Origin: Palsa-744 sp963734815
Lineage (GTDB): Bacteria; Actinomycetota; Thermoleophilia; Solirubrobacterales; Solirubrobacteraceae
Assembly (NCBI GenBank): GCA_963734815.1
Contig: CAVTIH010000001.1
Location: 1,116,001 to 1,180,000 of the forward strand
Direction of reading: 5' to 3'
DNA: 64,000 nt
Shown here: positions 1 through 6,777 of the stretch, piece by piece
Layout: the number at the start of each line of letters is the position of its first letter
Numbering within the stretch: the stretch's first letter is position 1
Notes under the pieces: generated by a model
Seen by the model: only the letters and a program-made list of their open reading frames with translations
Database searches by the model: none
Told to the model about the DNA's origin: nothing
Made by a program: the position numbers and the translations under genes

Positions 1-1163
1 GGGGTGCCGGCGAAGCCGACGCCGACCCCGATGAAGCTGTAGGCGAGCGCCACCTTCCAGTAGGGGATGCCGGTTTCCCACAGCGCGAGCATCGCGATGA
101 AGCCGAGCAGGCAGAAGAGGTAGCCGACGAGCAGCGTGAAGCGCGCGCCGCGCGTCTCCACGAGTTTGGCGGAGTGCGGCGCGATCAGCACCATCAGCAC
201 CGCTGCCGGCAGGATCGAGGCGCCGGCGCCGAGCGTGGAGTAGCCGAGCACGTTCTGCAGGAACTGCTGGCCGACGAAGATCGCGCCCATCAGGCTGCCG
301 AACACGACGATCCCGCCGAGCGCGGCGACCCAGAAGATCCGTCGCGCCGCCACCTGCAGGTCGAATAGCGGGAAGCGCGTGCGTCGCTGGCGGATGTAGA
401 AGAACGCGAGTGCGAGGAGCGTGAGGAGGCCCAGCGCGATCGCCACCTTGCCCTTCCCGGGGACGGGCGCGAAGTTGATCGCGAGCACGAGCGAGGCGAT
501 CGCGACGATCGAGAGGATCCCGCCGGGGTTGTCGACGGGGTTGGTGGTCTCGTTGACGTGGGCCGGCACGAGCATGATCGCGAGCACGACGGCGACCGCC
601 GCGAGTGGAATGGTGATCAGGAACACCGAGCCCCAGGCGTGGTGCTCGAGCAGCGCGCCGGACAGCAGCGGGCCGAGCGCCGACATCGAGGCGCCGATGC
701 TCGACCACAGGGCGATCGCCTTCGTGCGCGCCGGGCCCGCCCACAGCGCGGTGATGAGCGCGAGTGTCGTCGGGAAGGCCATCCCGGCCGCGAGCCCGCC
801 GAAGATGCGAGCGCCGACGAGGATGCCGGCGCTCGAGGCGGTCGCGGCGAGGATCGAGGCGGGGATCGCCAGGAACGTGCCCAGCACGAGCATCAGCTTG
901 CGCCCGTAGCGGTCGCCGAGCGCCCCGAGGTACAGAACGGACGCAGCCAGCCCGAGCGAGTAGCCGACCGCGATCAGGTCGAGCGCGGTCTGCGAGGCGT
1001 TCAATCCCTTGCCGATGTCAGGCAGCGCCGTGTTGGCAACGGCGAGGTTGAGGTTGGCGACCGAGGCGACGAGGATCAGCGTGGCGAGCACCAGCCCCGC
1101 GCGCTTGGGGGCGCTCGAGCGTTCGGTCGGGGATGCCGCCGAGACTTCGGTCGCGCTCGCCAT
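1..1163 (-). CDS. MFS transporter, DHA2 (EmrB/QacA) type, partial
   Basis: The reading frame starts with ATG at 1163 and runs off the left edge, so only the N-terminal 387 or so residues are present. It is a chain of hydrophobic segments with a typical MFS motif A (LGDRYGRK) in the loop after the second segment, and an early NTALPDIGKGL stretch that is characteristic of the 14-TM DHA2 drug:proton antiporters. Members sit in the cytoplasmic membrane and export drugs or other small molecules using the proton gradient; the substrate cannot be told from sequence. No Shine-Dalgarno sequence is obvious before the ATG. It is transcribed away from the stress cluster that begins at 1280. The family call is firm; the substrate is open. 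Confidence 0.85.
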   Translation of the reverse strand, partial: MASATEVSAASPTERSSAPKRAGLVLATLILVASVANLNLAVANTALPDIGKGLNASQTALDLIAVGYSLGLAASVLYLGALGDRYGRKLMLVLGTFLAIPASILAATASSAGILVGARIFGGLAAGMAFPTTLALITALWAGPARTKAIALWSSIGASMSALGPLLSGALLEHHAWGSVFLITIPLAAVAVVLAIMLVPAHVNETTNPVDNPGGILSIVAIASLVLAINFAPVPGKGKVAIALGLLTLLALAFFYIRQRRTRFPLFDLQVAARRIFWVAALGGIVVFGSLMGAIFVGQQFLQNVLGYSTLGAGASILPAAVLMVLIAPHSAKLVETRGARFTLLVGYLFCLLGFIAMLALWETGIPYWKVALAYSFIGVGVGFAGT

Positions 1164-1187
1164 GGCGATGATGTATCACAGTACGCG

Positions 1188-1230
1188 GGGTGAGTGCAGG
1201 TCATCCCAAGGGGGTGATGAGCTTTCACCC
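1188..1230. promoter_or_regulatory. Two tandem GGGTGA-N7-TCAYCC palindromes
   Basis: Site 1 is GGGTGA-N7-TCATCC at 1188-1206 and site 2 is GGGTGA-N7-TCACCC at 1212-1230, centred 24 bp apart (about two helical turns, so on the same DNA face). They lie 50-92 bp before the DUF7144 start codon and also just behind the divergent MFS gene. The same palindrome recurs at 2525 and 3247. A dimeric regulator site is the natural reading. The neighbouring LuxR-type regulator is one candidate binder, but this is inference. Confidence 0.6.
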
Positions 1231-1279
1231 GTCGCGCGGCAATGCTCACGACGCAAACGTCTTCATAGGAGGAGCGGCG

Positions 1280-1717
1280 ATGTCAAGCACAACCCCAGAG
1301 CCAGGCGCCCCCAGTACGCGCTACCGGAACGAACCCACGGCGATTAGCGGCTGGATCGTCTTCGCCGGTGTGATCATGCTGATCATGGGCTTCCTCGACG
1401 CGATGTGGGGCCTGGCGGCGGTGATCAACAACGAAGTGATCACGGTCGGCGGCCACGGCGTGGTCGTATGGGACATCACGGCGTGGGGCTGGGGCCACCT
1501 GATCCTCGGAACGCTGGTGGCGTGCACCGGCCTCGGCCTGCTGGCGGGGGCGACGTGGGCGCGGATGCTGGGGATCGTGTTCGTGTCGCTCGACCTGCTC
1601 GTGCAGTTCGGCACCTTCACGCTGTTCCCGTTGTGGTCGATTATGATCATCGCGATCAACATCACCATTCTCTACCAGCTCACCGCACGCTGGAATCCGG
1701 AAGGAGCAACGCGATGA
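1280..1717 (+). CDS. DUF7144 family small membrane protein
   Basis: This 145-residue protein has four predicted membrane segments after a hydrophilic N-terminus of about 20 residues. The SGWIVFAGVIMLIMGF opening of the first segment and the overall length match the DUF7144 family of actinobacterial membrane proteins, whose function is unknown. I chose ATG 1280 because AGGAGG stands at a good distance upstream (about 1268-1273); the frame is open further upstream without a better ribosome site. Two palindromic operator-like sites precede it. The stop overlaps the next start (ATGA at 1714), so it is probably translationally coupled to the SHOCT gene that follows. Family assignment is good; the role is inferred only from the neighbouring stress genes. 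Confidence 0.8.
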   Translation: MSSTTPEPGAPSTRYRNEPTAISGWIVFAGVIMLIMGFLDAMWGLAAVINNEVITVGGHGVVVWDITAWGWGHLILGTLVACTGLGLLAGATWARMLGIVFVSLDLLVQFGTFTLFPLWSIMIIAINITILYQLTARWNPEGATR

Positions 1718-2013
1718 TGCGCAGGCGCAGGCCCCTGATGCGGGGCGCAATGGTCGGTGGGATGGGCTACATGGCCGGCAAGGCCGGCGCCAACCGGGCC
1801 GCCCGGGAGTCCTCGCAGGAGCAGCGACTGGCCGAAGTGGAAAGCCAGCAGGCGCCGCCGAGCGCCCCGCCTCCGGCCGCGGCCCCGGCGGCCGCTGCAC
1901 CGGCGGCGGGCGGGACGGTCATCGAACAGCTCAAGCAGCTTGGGGAACTGCGCGACAGCGGCGTGCTGACGCCCGAGGAGTTCGAGCGCGAGAAGCAGAA
2001 GGTCCTCGCATGA
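1714..2013 (+). CDS. SHOCT domain-containing protein
   Basis: This 99-residue protein has a basic N-terminus (MMRRRRPLMRG), a glycine-rich short hydrophobic patch (GAMVGGMGYMAGKAG), an Ala/Pro linker at about residues 45-65, and a C-terminal SHOCT domain (about 70-99) with the typical LKQLGELRDSGVLTPEEFE core. SHOCT is a short two-helix domain found at protein ends, thought to mediate oligomerisation or localisation. It sits in a four-base-overlapping chain between the DUF7144 and DUF6325 genes, an association that recurs in actinobacteria. No catalytic residues are present. Confidence 0.85.
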   Translation: MMRRRRPLMRGAMVGGMGYMAGKAGANRAARESSQEQRLAEVESQQAPPSAPPPAAAPAAAAPAAGGTVIEQLKQLGELRDSGVLTPEEFEREKQKVLA

Positions 2014-2513
2014 TCGGTCCCGTGCAGCTGCTCGTCGTGGGCTTCGACCAGCCCGACTTTCAAGGCGAGGTGCTCGCCCAGCTGGAGAGCCTCAGGGAGC
2101 ATGACGTCGCGCGCGTGATCGACGTGCTGGTGGTGAACAAGGATGCCGACGGCGTCATCACCAAGGCCCAGATCAGCGACCTCTCAGAGGAGGAGGCGCA
2201 GGAGTTCGGCGCGGTCGTCAAGGCGCTGGTCGGCCTCGGCGAGGTGGCGGGCGGCGATGCCGAGGGTGCGGCCCGGCTGTGGTCGCAGGAGGGTGGTGGC
2301 CTCGGCGAGGAGGACCTGCTCGACGTGCTCGAGGAGATCCCACCCGACACGGCGGTCGCGATCGCGCTGCTGGAGCACCGCTGGGCGATCCCCCTGCGCG
2401 AGGCGATCGTGCGCGCCGGGGGCTTCCCGATCCTCGACACATGGGTGCACCCCCGCGACCTCGTCGAGGTCGGTTTGCTCGCCGCTGCGGAGGCCGAAGA
2501 AGCGCTCAGCTGA
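2010..2513 (+). CDS. DUF6325 family protein
   Basis: This 167-residue soluble protein starts with MIGPVQLLVVGFDQPDF and contains the segment RVIDVLVVNKDADGVI, features of DUF6325 proteins that accompany SHOCT-domain genes in actinobacteria. It looks like an alpha/beta ferredoxin-like fold with no membrane segment and no recognisable active site. Start ATG 2010 overlaps the preceding stop (ATGA). The function is unknown; the operon partners and the HdeD-like gene downstream suggest a stress role. Confidence 0.8.
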   Translation: MIGPVQLLVVGFDQPDFQGEVLAQLESLREHDVARVIDVLVVNKDADGVITKAQISDLSEEEAQEFGAVVKALVGLGEVAGGDAEGAARLWSQEGGGLGEEDLLDVLEEIPPDTAVAIALLEHRWAIPLREAIVRAGGFPILDTWVHPRDLVEVGLLAAAEAEEALS

Positions 2514-2524
2514 TCATCCCCCGC

Positions 2525-2543
2525 GGGTGAGGTCCGCTCACCC
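2525..2543. promoter_or_regulatory. GGGTGA-N7-TCACCC palindrome upstream of the HdeD-like gene
   Basis: A perfect six-base inverted repeat with a 7-bp spacer, identical in architecture to the sites at 1188-1230 and 3247-3265. It lies in the 56-bp gap between the DUF6325 and HdeD-like genes, ending 26 bp before the HdeD ATG. That implies a promoter of its own for the HdeD-like gene, possibly giving a leaderless or very short-leader mRNA. Confidence 0.6.
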
Positions 2544-2569
2544 AGATTGCGCGCAGGCTGCTCACAGCA

Positions 2570-3169
2570 ATGGCAAGCCAAGCATTCATAAGTCCCGATG
2601 GCACACCCAGCGCCGAGGAGGCGCCAAGCTGGACATGGTGGGTGCTGCTGCTCGTCGCGGTGTGCACGCTGGCCGTCGGTGTCCTGCTGCTCGTCTCCCC
2701 GCACCGCACGCTGAGCACGCTGGCGGTGATTCTCGGCATCTACCTGCTGGTGGTGGGGACGCTCTGGATCTGCGTGGGGATTGCCGTCAAGGAGGTGCGC
2801 GGCGCCGGTTTGTGGCGGGGGGTGATCGCGTTGATCGCCGGCGCGATCGTGATCAGGCATCCCTCGGACTCGATCACCGTACTGGCACTCGCGTTCGGGA
2901 TCTTCCTGATGATCGCCGGCGTTTTCGAGCTGGTCGCCGCGGCCGAGTATCGCGAACGACGCGGGTGGAGAATTCTCGAGGGGCTGGTCGATCTCGCGGT
3001 TGGGATCCTGATCGTCTCCTGGCCCCAGTTCGGCATCTACACCTTCGCGATCGTGCTCGGTATCGCGCTGATCGTGCGCGGCCTCGTCGAGGCGTGGCTG
3101 GCGCTCGCCGGGATCATGCTCTCGCGACGCGAGCGCCACGGCGGCAGCTCGACGCTCTCGCCGGCGTAA
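2570..3169 (+). CDS. HdeD family (DUF308) membrane protein
   Basis: This 199-residue protein has six predicted transmembrane segments in paired hairpins. The repeated pattern L-x-V-x-x-G-I-x-L...P (for example LAVGVLLLVSPHRTLSTLAVI and LAVGILIVSWPQFGIYTFAI) is the DUF308 repeat of HdeD, an acid-resistance membrane protein in enterobacteria. In actinobacteria the biochemical role is not established. There is no clear Shine-Dalgarno sequence before ATG 2570, which fits leaderless initiation downstream of the palindrome at 2525. Downstream lies a triple 19-bp tandem repeat. Confidence 0.85.
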   Translation: MASQAFISPDGTPSAEEAPSWTWWVLLLVAVCTLAVGVLLLVSPHRTLSTLAVILGIYLLVVGTLWICVGIAVKEVRGAGLWRGVIALIAGAIVIRHPSDSITVLALAFGIFLMIAGVFELVAAAEYRERRGWRILEGLVDLAVGILIVSWPQFGIYTFAIVLGIALIVRGLVEAWLALAGIMLSRRERHGGSSTLSPA

Positions 3170-3172
3170 CGC

Positions 3173-3229
3173 GCTCGTCCCGCGATTCTCGGCTCGTCCC
3201 CCGATTCTCGGCTCGTCCCGCGATTCTCG
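3173..3229. repeat. Three tandem 19-bp repeats
   Basis: Units 3173-3191, 3192-3210 and 3211-3229 (GCTCGTCCCGCGATTCTCG) are contiguous. The first and third are identical and the middle one differs by one base. They occupy the start of the gap between the HdeD-like gene and the 113-residue gene. There are no spacers, so this is not a CRISPR array. Confidence 0.9.
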
Positions 3230-3246
3230 CGGTCCTCACCCCCGTT

Positions 3247-3265
3247 GGGTGACGACCGTTCATCC
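3247..3265. promoter_or_regulatory. GGGTGA-N7-TCATCC palindrome upstream of the 113-residue gene
   Basis: Fourth copy of the local palindrome, 59 bp before the GTG start at 3325. A TCACCC half-site also lies just in front of it at 3236-3241. Confidence 0.55.
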
Positions 3266-3276
3266 CCCGTGGTCTT

Positions 3277-3288
3277 AGAACGTGTTCT
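3277..3288. promoter_or_regulatory. Perfect 12-bp palindrome AGAACGTGTTCT
   Basis: A perfect dyad between the GGGTGA palindrome and the start of the 113-residue gene. With its flanking T it reads TAG-AAC-GT-GTT-CTG, close to the TNNAACNNGTTNNA pattern known for KstR-like TetR regulators, but no lipid-catabolic genes adjoin it. The GAAC/GTTC spacing is 2 bp, not the 4 bp of an actinobacterial LexA box. Confidence 0.35.
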
Positions 3289-3324
3289 GCACGACCGAAG
3301 ACCCGGTCAAAGGAGAGGCTCAGC

Positions 3325-3666
3325 GTGGTTGGCGTGAGACGCACGAGCTATGAGATCCACATCAAGGGACGAGTGAGCGAGCAGTTGCTCGGGGCCTTCG
3401 AGGGTATGGACGCGACCGTCCAGTCGGTGGAGACGGTGTTGCGCGGCCCCGTGCTCGACCAGGCTGCGCTGCACGGTCTGCTCGACAGGATTCAGGCGCT
3501 CGGTTTGGAGCTGGTCGAAGTGAGGCGCCTGCCTGAGGGCGACGCCGGTCAAGCGGAGGGCGGGCAGGAGGCGGGCGGGCAGGAGGCGGGCGGGCAGGAG
3601 GCGGGCGGGCATCCCGATCGTCCGGCGGAGGCGGGTGGTGCGGGCGAGGCGGGCGGCTCGCGGTGA
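3325..3666 (+). CDS. Hypothetical protein with Gly/Glu-rich repeat tail
   Basis: A 113-residue protein. Residues 1-70 look like a compact alpha/beta domain (YEIHIKGRVSEQLLGAF...LLDRIQALGLELVEVRRL), which could be an ACT- or ferredoxin-like fold. Residues 75-113 are a low-complexity tail built of (A/E)GGQE units encoded by a 15-bp tandem DNA repeat. The GTG start at 3325 follows an AGGAGAGG ribosome site. It faces the LuxR-type regulator tail-to-tail with a 2-bp gap and is preceded by one of the shared palindromes, so it may belong to the same regulon. No function can be assigned. Confidence 0.65.
   Translation: MVGVRRTSYEIHIKGRVSEQLLGAFEGMDATVQSVETVLRGPVLDQAALHGLLDRIQALGLELVEVRRLPEGDAGQAEGGQEAGGQEAGGQEAGGHPDRPAEAGGAGEAGGSR
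3556..3615. repeat. 15-bp tandem repeat (about four copies) inside the 113-residue gene
   Basis: The GCGGGCGGGCAGGAG units at 3571-3585 and 3586-3600 are identical, with a close copy before (3556-3570) and a partial copy after. The unit length keeps frame, so copy number could vary between strains without breaking the gene. Confidence 0.85.
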
Positions 3667-3668
3667 CG

Positions 3669-6569
3669 TCACACCCGCTGCACGACGCGCGGGCGCTTGA
3701 TCCCCGAGGGAAGCAGGCCCAGCTGGCGGGCTCGCTCCACCGCGTCGGCCCGCCCATTGGCGTCGAGCTTGCGGTAGATGCTGCGCAGATGAGTCTTGAC
3801 GGTGTTCAGCGACACGAACACCTCGGCCCCGATCTCGGCGTTGGTGAGCATCGTCGGCAGGTAGCGCAGAATCCGCTCCTCGCGCTCGGTCAGTGGCTCG
3901 GCCAGCACGACTCCCCTCGCGGGACCCTGGCCGACGCCGTCGAGCAGCACCTCCAACAGCGCGGGATGGGCGGTGCCGTCCTGCGCCTGGAGCTCCAGCA
4001 GTTCGCGCACTGCTGGTCCGTTCAGCAGGAATGCGTCGCGGAAGGGCTCGCGCTCGGCCAGCGCCAGCGCGCGATCGAGCGCCTCGGAGGCGGCCTCGTG
4101 CTCGCCGGCTGCCCGATCCGCGAGCGCCTGCAGCAGCCATTGTTCGAGCAGGATCACCGGATGCGGATGCGGCTTTTGCCGCTGCTGCGCGCGCGCTCGC
4201 GCGAGCGATGCGCGGGCCAGCTCGGGCTCGCCGTCGTGCAGCTCGAAGCTCGCCTGACGCACCAGCAGCGCGACGCTGTCAGGCGCCTGCTCGAGTGCGC
4301 CCGCAAGCGTCGCGCGCGCCTGCTCGACCTCTCCGGCGGCCATCAGCACCCGCGGCTCGGCGTCGTCGAGTACGACGCGCACAAATTCCGGCGCCGGCGC
4401 GCCGTCCGCCAGCTCGGAGCGGATCGCGCTCAGCGTCAGCGCGCCGCGAGCGGCGGAGTGCTGCCCGGCGGCGGCGAGCGTGAGCGCCTGCAACAGGCCG
4501 ATCGTCAGTCTCACTGGCGTCTCGGCGGTGTCGGCCGCAACCGCGGCCCGTGCGAGCAGACCCTCGGCGCGCTCGAACTCGCCCCGCTGGTAGGCGCAGG
4601 TGGCCGCCGCGAGATGGGCGCACGCCGCCGCGGGGCCCTCGCACCAGCCGCGCTGCTCGGCCAGCTCCACCGCGCGCGTGCTGCGCTCCTCGGCCTGCGT
4701 CAGCTCGCCGCGCAGCACGTTCACCACCGCCAGCTGCGCGAGGCAGTCGAGCGCGATCTGCTCGTGGCGGTGCTCGGTCGCGAGCGCGAGCGCCTCGTCC
4801 AGGTGGGCGACGGCCGTCTCGCGCTCGCCGCCGCTCCACAGCAGCGTGGCGCCGAGGTCACACAGCGCGAAGCTGCGCAGCGCTGTCCAGCAGTGGCGGG
4901 TGCCGTCGTGCGCGGCGGCGCTGAGCTCGTCCGCGAAGCGCTTGGCCTCGGTCGGGCGCACGCGCAGGCGCGCGTGGCGCAGCGCGACGGCGGCGATGAT
5001 CGCCTCGCTCTGGCTGGTTTCGGTGCGGCTCATCTCGGTCTGGTTCGTCTGCTGCGCCTCGCTCTGGCGCTTCTGGGCCTGCCGGTGCGCCCGCTCGCTG
5101 GCCGCCCGTGCGATCGCCAGGTGGCGCTCGGCGTCCTGGAGGTCGCCATCCTGCAGACGGCTGCCGGCGACGGCCGCCGCCAGACGTGGATCGGACGCGA
5201 CGACCTCGCCCGGCAGTTGCGCCATCGGGCCGCGCATCGCCGCCGAGCCGCCGTGCAGGAACAGCTCCAACCAGTGCTCGGCTATCAGCCTGCCGGCCTG
5301 CCTCCAATCCTCGCCAGCGAGCGCGTGGCGGATGGCGGGCATCGCCTGCCCCTGCTCGGCATACCAGCGCGCCGCGCGGCGGTGCAACGAGGGGATCTGC
5401 CGCGGGTGGGCGTGGTGCAGGTGGGCGCGCAGCAGCTCCCTGAACAGTGGGTGATAGCGATACCAGCGACCGCCGGCGGCGGTCGGCTGCACCGGTGCGC
5501 CGAGCCGTTCGAGCTCAGCGAGCGGCAGCGTCCCGCCCTCGCCTCCAGTGAGGGCGTCGGCCAGCTCGGGGTTGACTGTGTCCACCAGGCAGGTGCGCAG
5601 CATGAACTCGCGACTGTCCCGCGGCAGGCGGGCGAGCACCTCGGCGATCAGATAGTCCGCCACCGCCCTGTCGGTGCCAGCGAACTCGGCCAGGAAGCGC
5701 GTCGGCTGGGGGTGCCCGCGCAGCGACAGTGCCGCCAGCCGCACGGCGGCGGGCCAGCCCTCGGTGTGCTCCCACAGCGAGTCGATCTCCGTTGCGGAGA
5801 GCGCCAGCTCCAGCCGCCCGCACAGCTCGCCAGTCTCCTTGCGGGTAAGCGCGAGCTCGGCGATGCGCAGCTCCGTGAGCGCTCCGCTCGCGCGCAGACG
5901 CTCGGTCGGCAGCGACGGGTCGGCGCGGCCGGCCAGCACGAGGCGCAGCTGTGGGGGGGCGTGGCGGACGAGGAAGTCGATCGCGGCCGCTGCCCGGGGG
6001 TCGGTGAGCTCGTGAACCTCGTCGAGCACCAGCACGACAGGCGAGCGCAGCTCGGCGAGGCCGTTGATGAGCAGCGCGAGGAAGCGCTCGGCGCCAGCTC
6101 CCGCCGGCGCGACGACCGGCGCGACGAGCTCATCGAGGGCGCCGCCGGGTTGCAGTGCGCCTGCGCCGCGCAGCGCGCCCAGAAGGTTCCCGAGCAGCCG
6201 ATTGGCGTCATTGTCCTCGCCGTCCAGCGACAGCCAGCAGACGGGGCCGGGCAGCTCCCGCGCCGCGATCCACGCGGACAGCAGCACGGTCTTGCCGGCG
6301 CCGGCGGGCGCGGAGAGCAACACGATGCCTCCCGCGACACCCTCGTCGAGGGTGTCATACAGGCGCCCGCGGGCGATCAGGTGGCGGGCGGGCGGAGGGA
6401 TCAGCAGCTTCGTGGCGACCATCGGGATCGACGCGGTCGGGAAGGCCGCGGCCGGGGGGGTGGCGGCCGGAACGAGTGCGGCCTGGGAGGGCGCTTTGGC
6501 ACCGAGCGAGGGTCGCGGCCCGCGCACAGCCCCCTCCGCTTGATCCGGTTCAGACGATGGGCTTGACAT
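3669..6569 (-). CDS. LuxR-family transcriptional regulator, MalT/LAL type
   Basis: A 966-residue signal-transduction ATPase and transcription activator. A Walker A motif (APAGAGKT) lies at about residue 88-95 and Walker B (LVLDEVH) near 180. A long helical TPR-like middle follows, then a C-terminal LuxR helix-turn-helix over the last 65 residues (LTEREERILRYL...NTVKTHLRSIYRKL). This order is that of the MalT/AcoK (LAL) class, which bind ATP and an inducer, oligomerise and activate promoters. ATG 6569, with a GTG alternative at 6572, follows GAGGAGG. It adjoins the SHOCT/DUF6325/HdeD cluster and is divergent from cydD, so either group could be its target. The inducer is unknown. Confidence 0.88.
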   Translation of the reverse strand: MSSPSSEPDQAEGAVRGPRPSLGAKAPSQAALVPAATPPAAAFPTASIPMVATKLLIPPPARHLIARGRLYDTLDEGVAGGIVLLSAPAGAGKTVLLSAWIAARELPGPVCWLSLDGEDNDANRLLGNLLGALRGAGALQPGGALDELVAPVVAPAGAGAERFLALLINGLAELRSPVVLVLDEVHELTDPRAAAAIDFLVRHAPPQLRLVLAGRADPSLPTERLRASGALTELRIAELALTRKETGELCGRLELALSATEIDSLWEHTEGWPAAVRLAALSLRGHPQPTRFLAEFAGTDRAVADYLIAEVLARLPRDSREFMLRTCLVDTVNPELADALTGGEGGTLPLAELERLGAPVQPTAAGGRWYRYHPLFRELLRAHLHHAHPRQIPSLHRRAARWYAEQGQAMPAIRHALAGEDWRQAGRLIAEHWLELFLHGGSAAMRGPMAQLPGEVVASDPRLAAAVAGSRLQDGDLQDAERHLAIARAASERAHRQAQKRQSEAQQTNQTEMSRTETSQSEAIIAAVALRHARLRVRPTEAKRFADELSAAAHDGTRHCWTALRSFALCDLGATLLWSGGERETAVAHLDEALALATEHRHEQIALDCLAQLAVVNVLRGELTQAEERSTRAVELAEQRGWCEGPAAACAHLAAATCAYQRGEFERAEGLLARAAVAADTAETPVRLTIGLLQALTLAAAGQHSAARGALTLSAIRSELADGAPAPEFVRVVLDDAEPRVLMAAGEVEQARATLAGALEQAPDSVALLVRQASFELHDGEPELARASLARARAQQRQKPHPHPVILLEQWLLQALADRAAGEHEAASEALDRALALAEREPFRDAFLLNGPAVRELLELQAQDGTAHPALLEVLLDGVGQGPARGVVLAEPLTEREERILRYLPTMLTNAEIGAEVFVSLNTVKTHLRSIYRKLDANGRADAVERARQLGLLPSGIKRPRVVQRV

Positions 6570-6777
6570 CACACTGGACCTCCTCGTCGTGCAGGTGTCC
6601 GATTGATGCGTTGCGCTTCGGTTCGCAACGTATCCATCCGGCGCGTCGAGCTTCGCTGGGAGCAGACTCTACAGCTCGCTCGAGGCCCCCCGATCAGTGA
6701 ATCACCGCAATCGCTGACAGTATAAGCGTGCATATCAAAACTTTCTTGTACTCAAGTTACCGGACAATTTCTGACCT
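6570..6777. promoter_or_regulatory. Divergent promoter region between the LuxR regulator and cydD
   Basis: A 208-bp gap with a 7-bp inverted repeat (CGTTGCG at 6609-6615, CGCAACG at 6624-6630) and an AT-rich stretch near 6719-6760 just before cydD. No copy of the GGGTGA-N7-TCAYCC palindrome is present here. Exact promoters cannot be fixed by eye. Confidence 0.4.

Noticed and set aside
3173..3229. CRISPR array
   Set aside because: The units are contiguous with no spacers and no cas genes are present; the same holds for 35175-35229.
3277..3288. SOS (LexA) box reading of AGAACGTGTTCT
   Set aside because: Actinobacterial LexA sites need 4 bp between GAAC and GTTC; here there are 2.
3663..6566. 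A 967-codon open frame on the + strand opposite the LuxR-type regulator
   Set aside because: High-GC mirror frame; its translation is low-complexity (Arg, Gly, Leu, His rich) with no domain, while the minus strand shows Walker and helix-turn-helix motifs.
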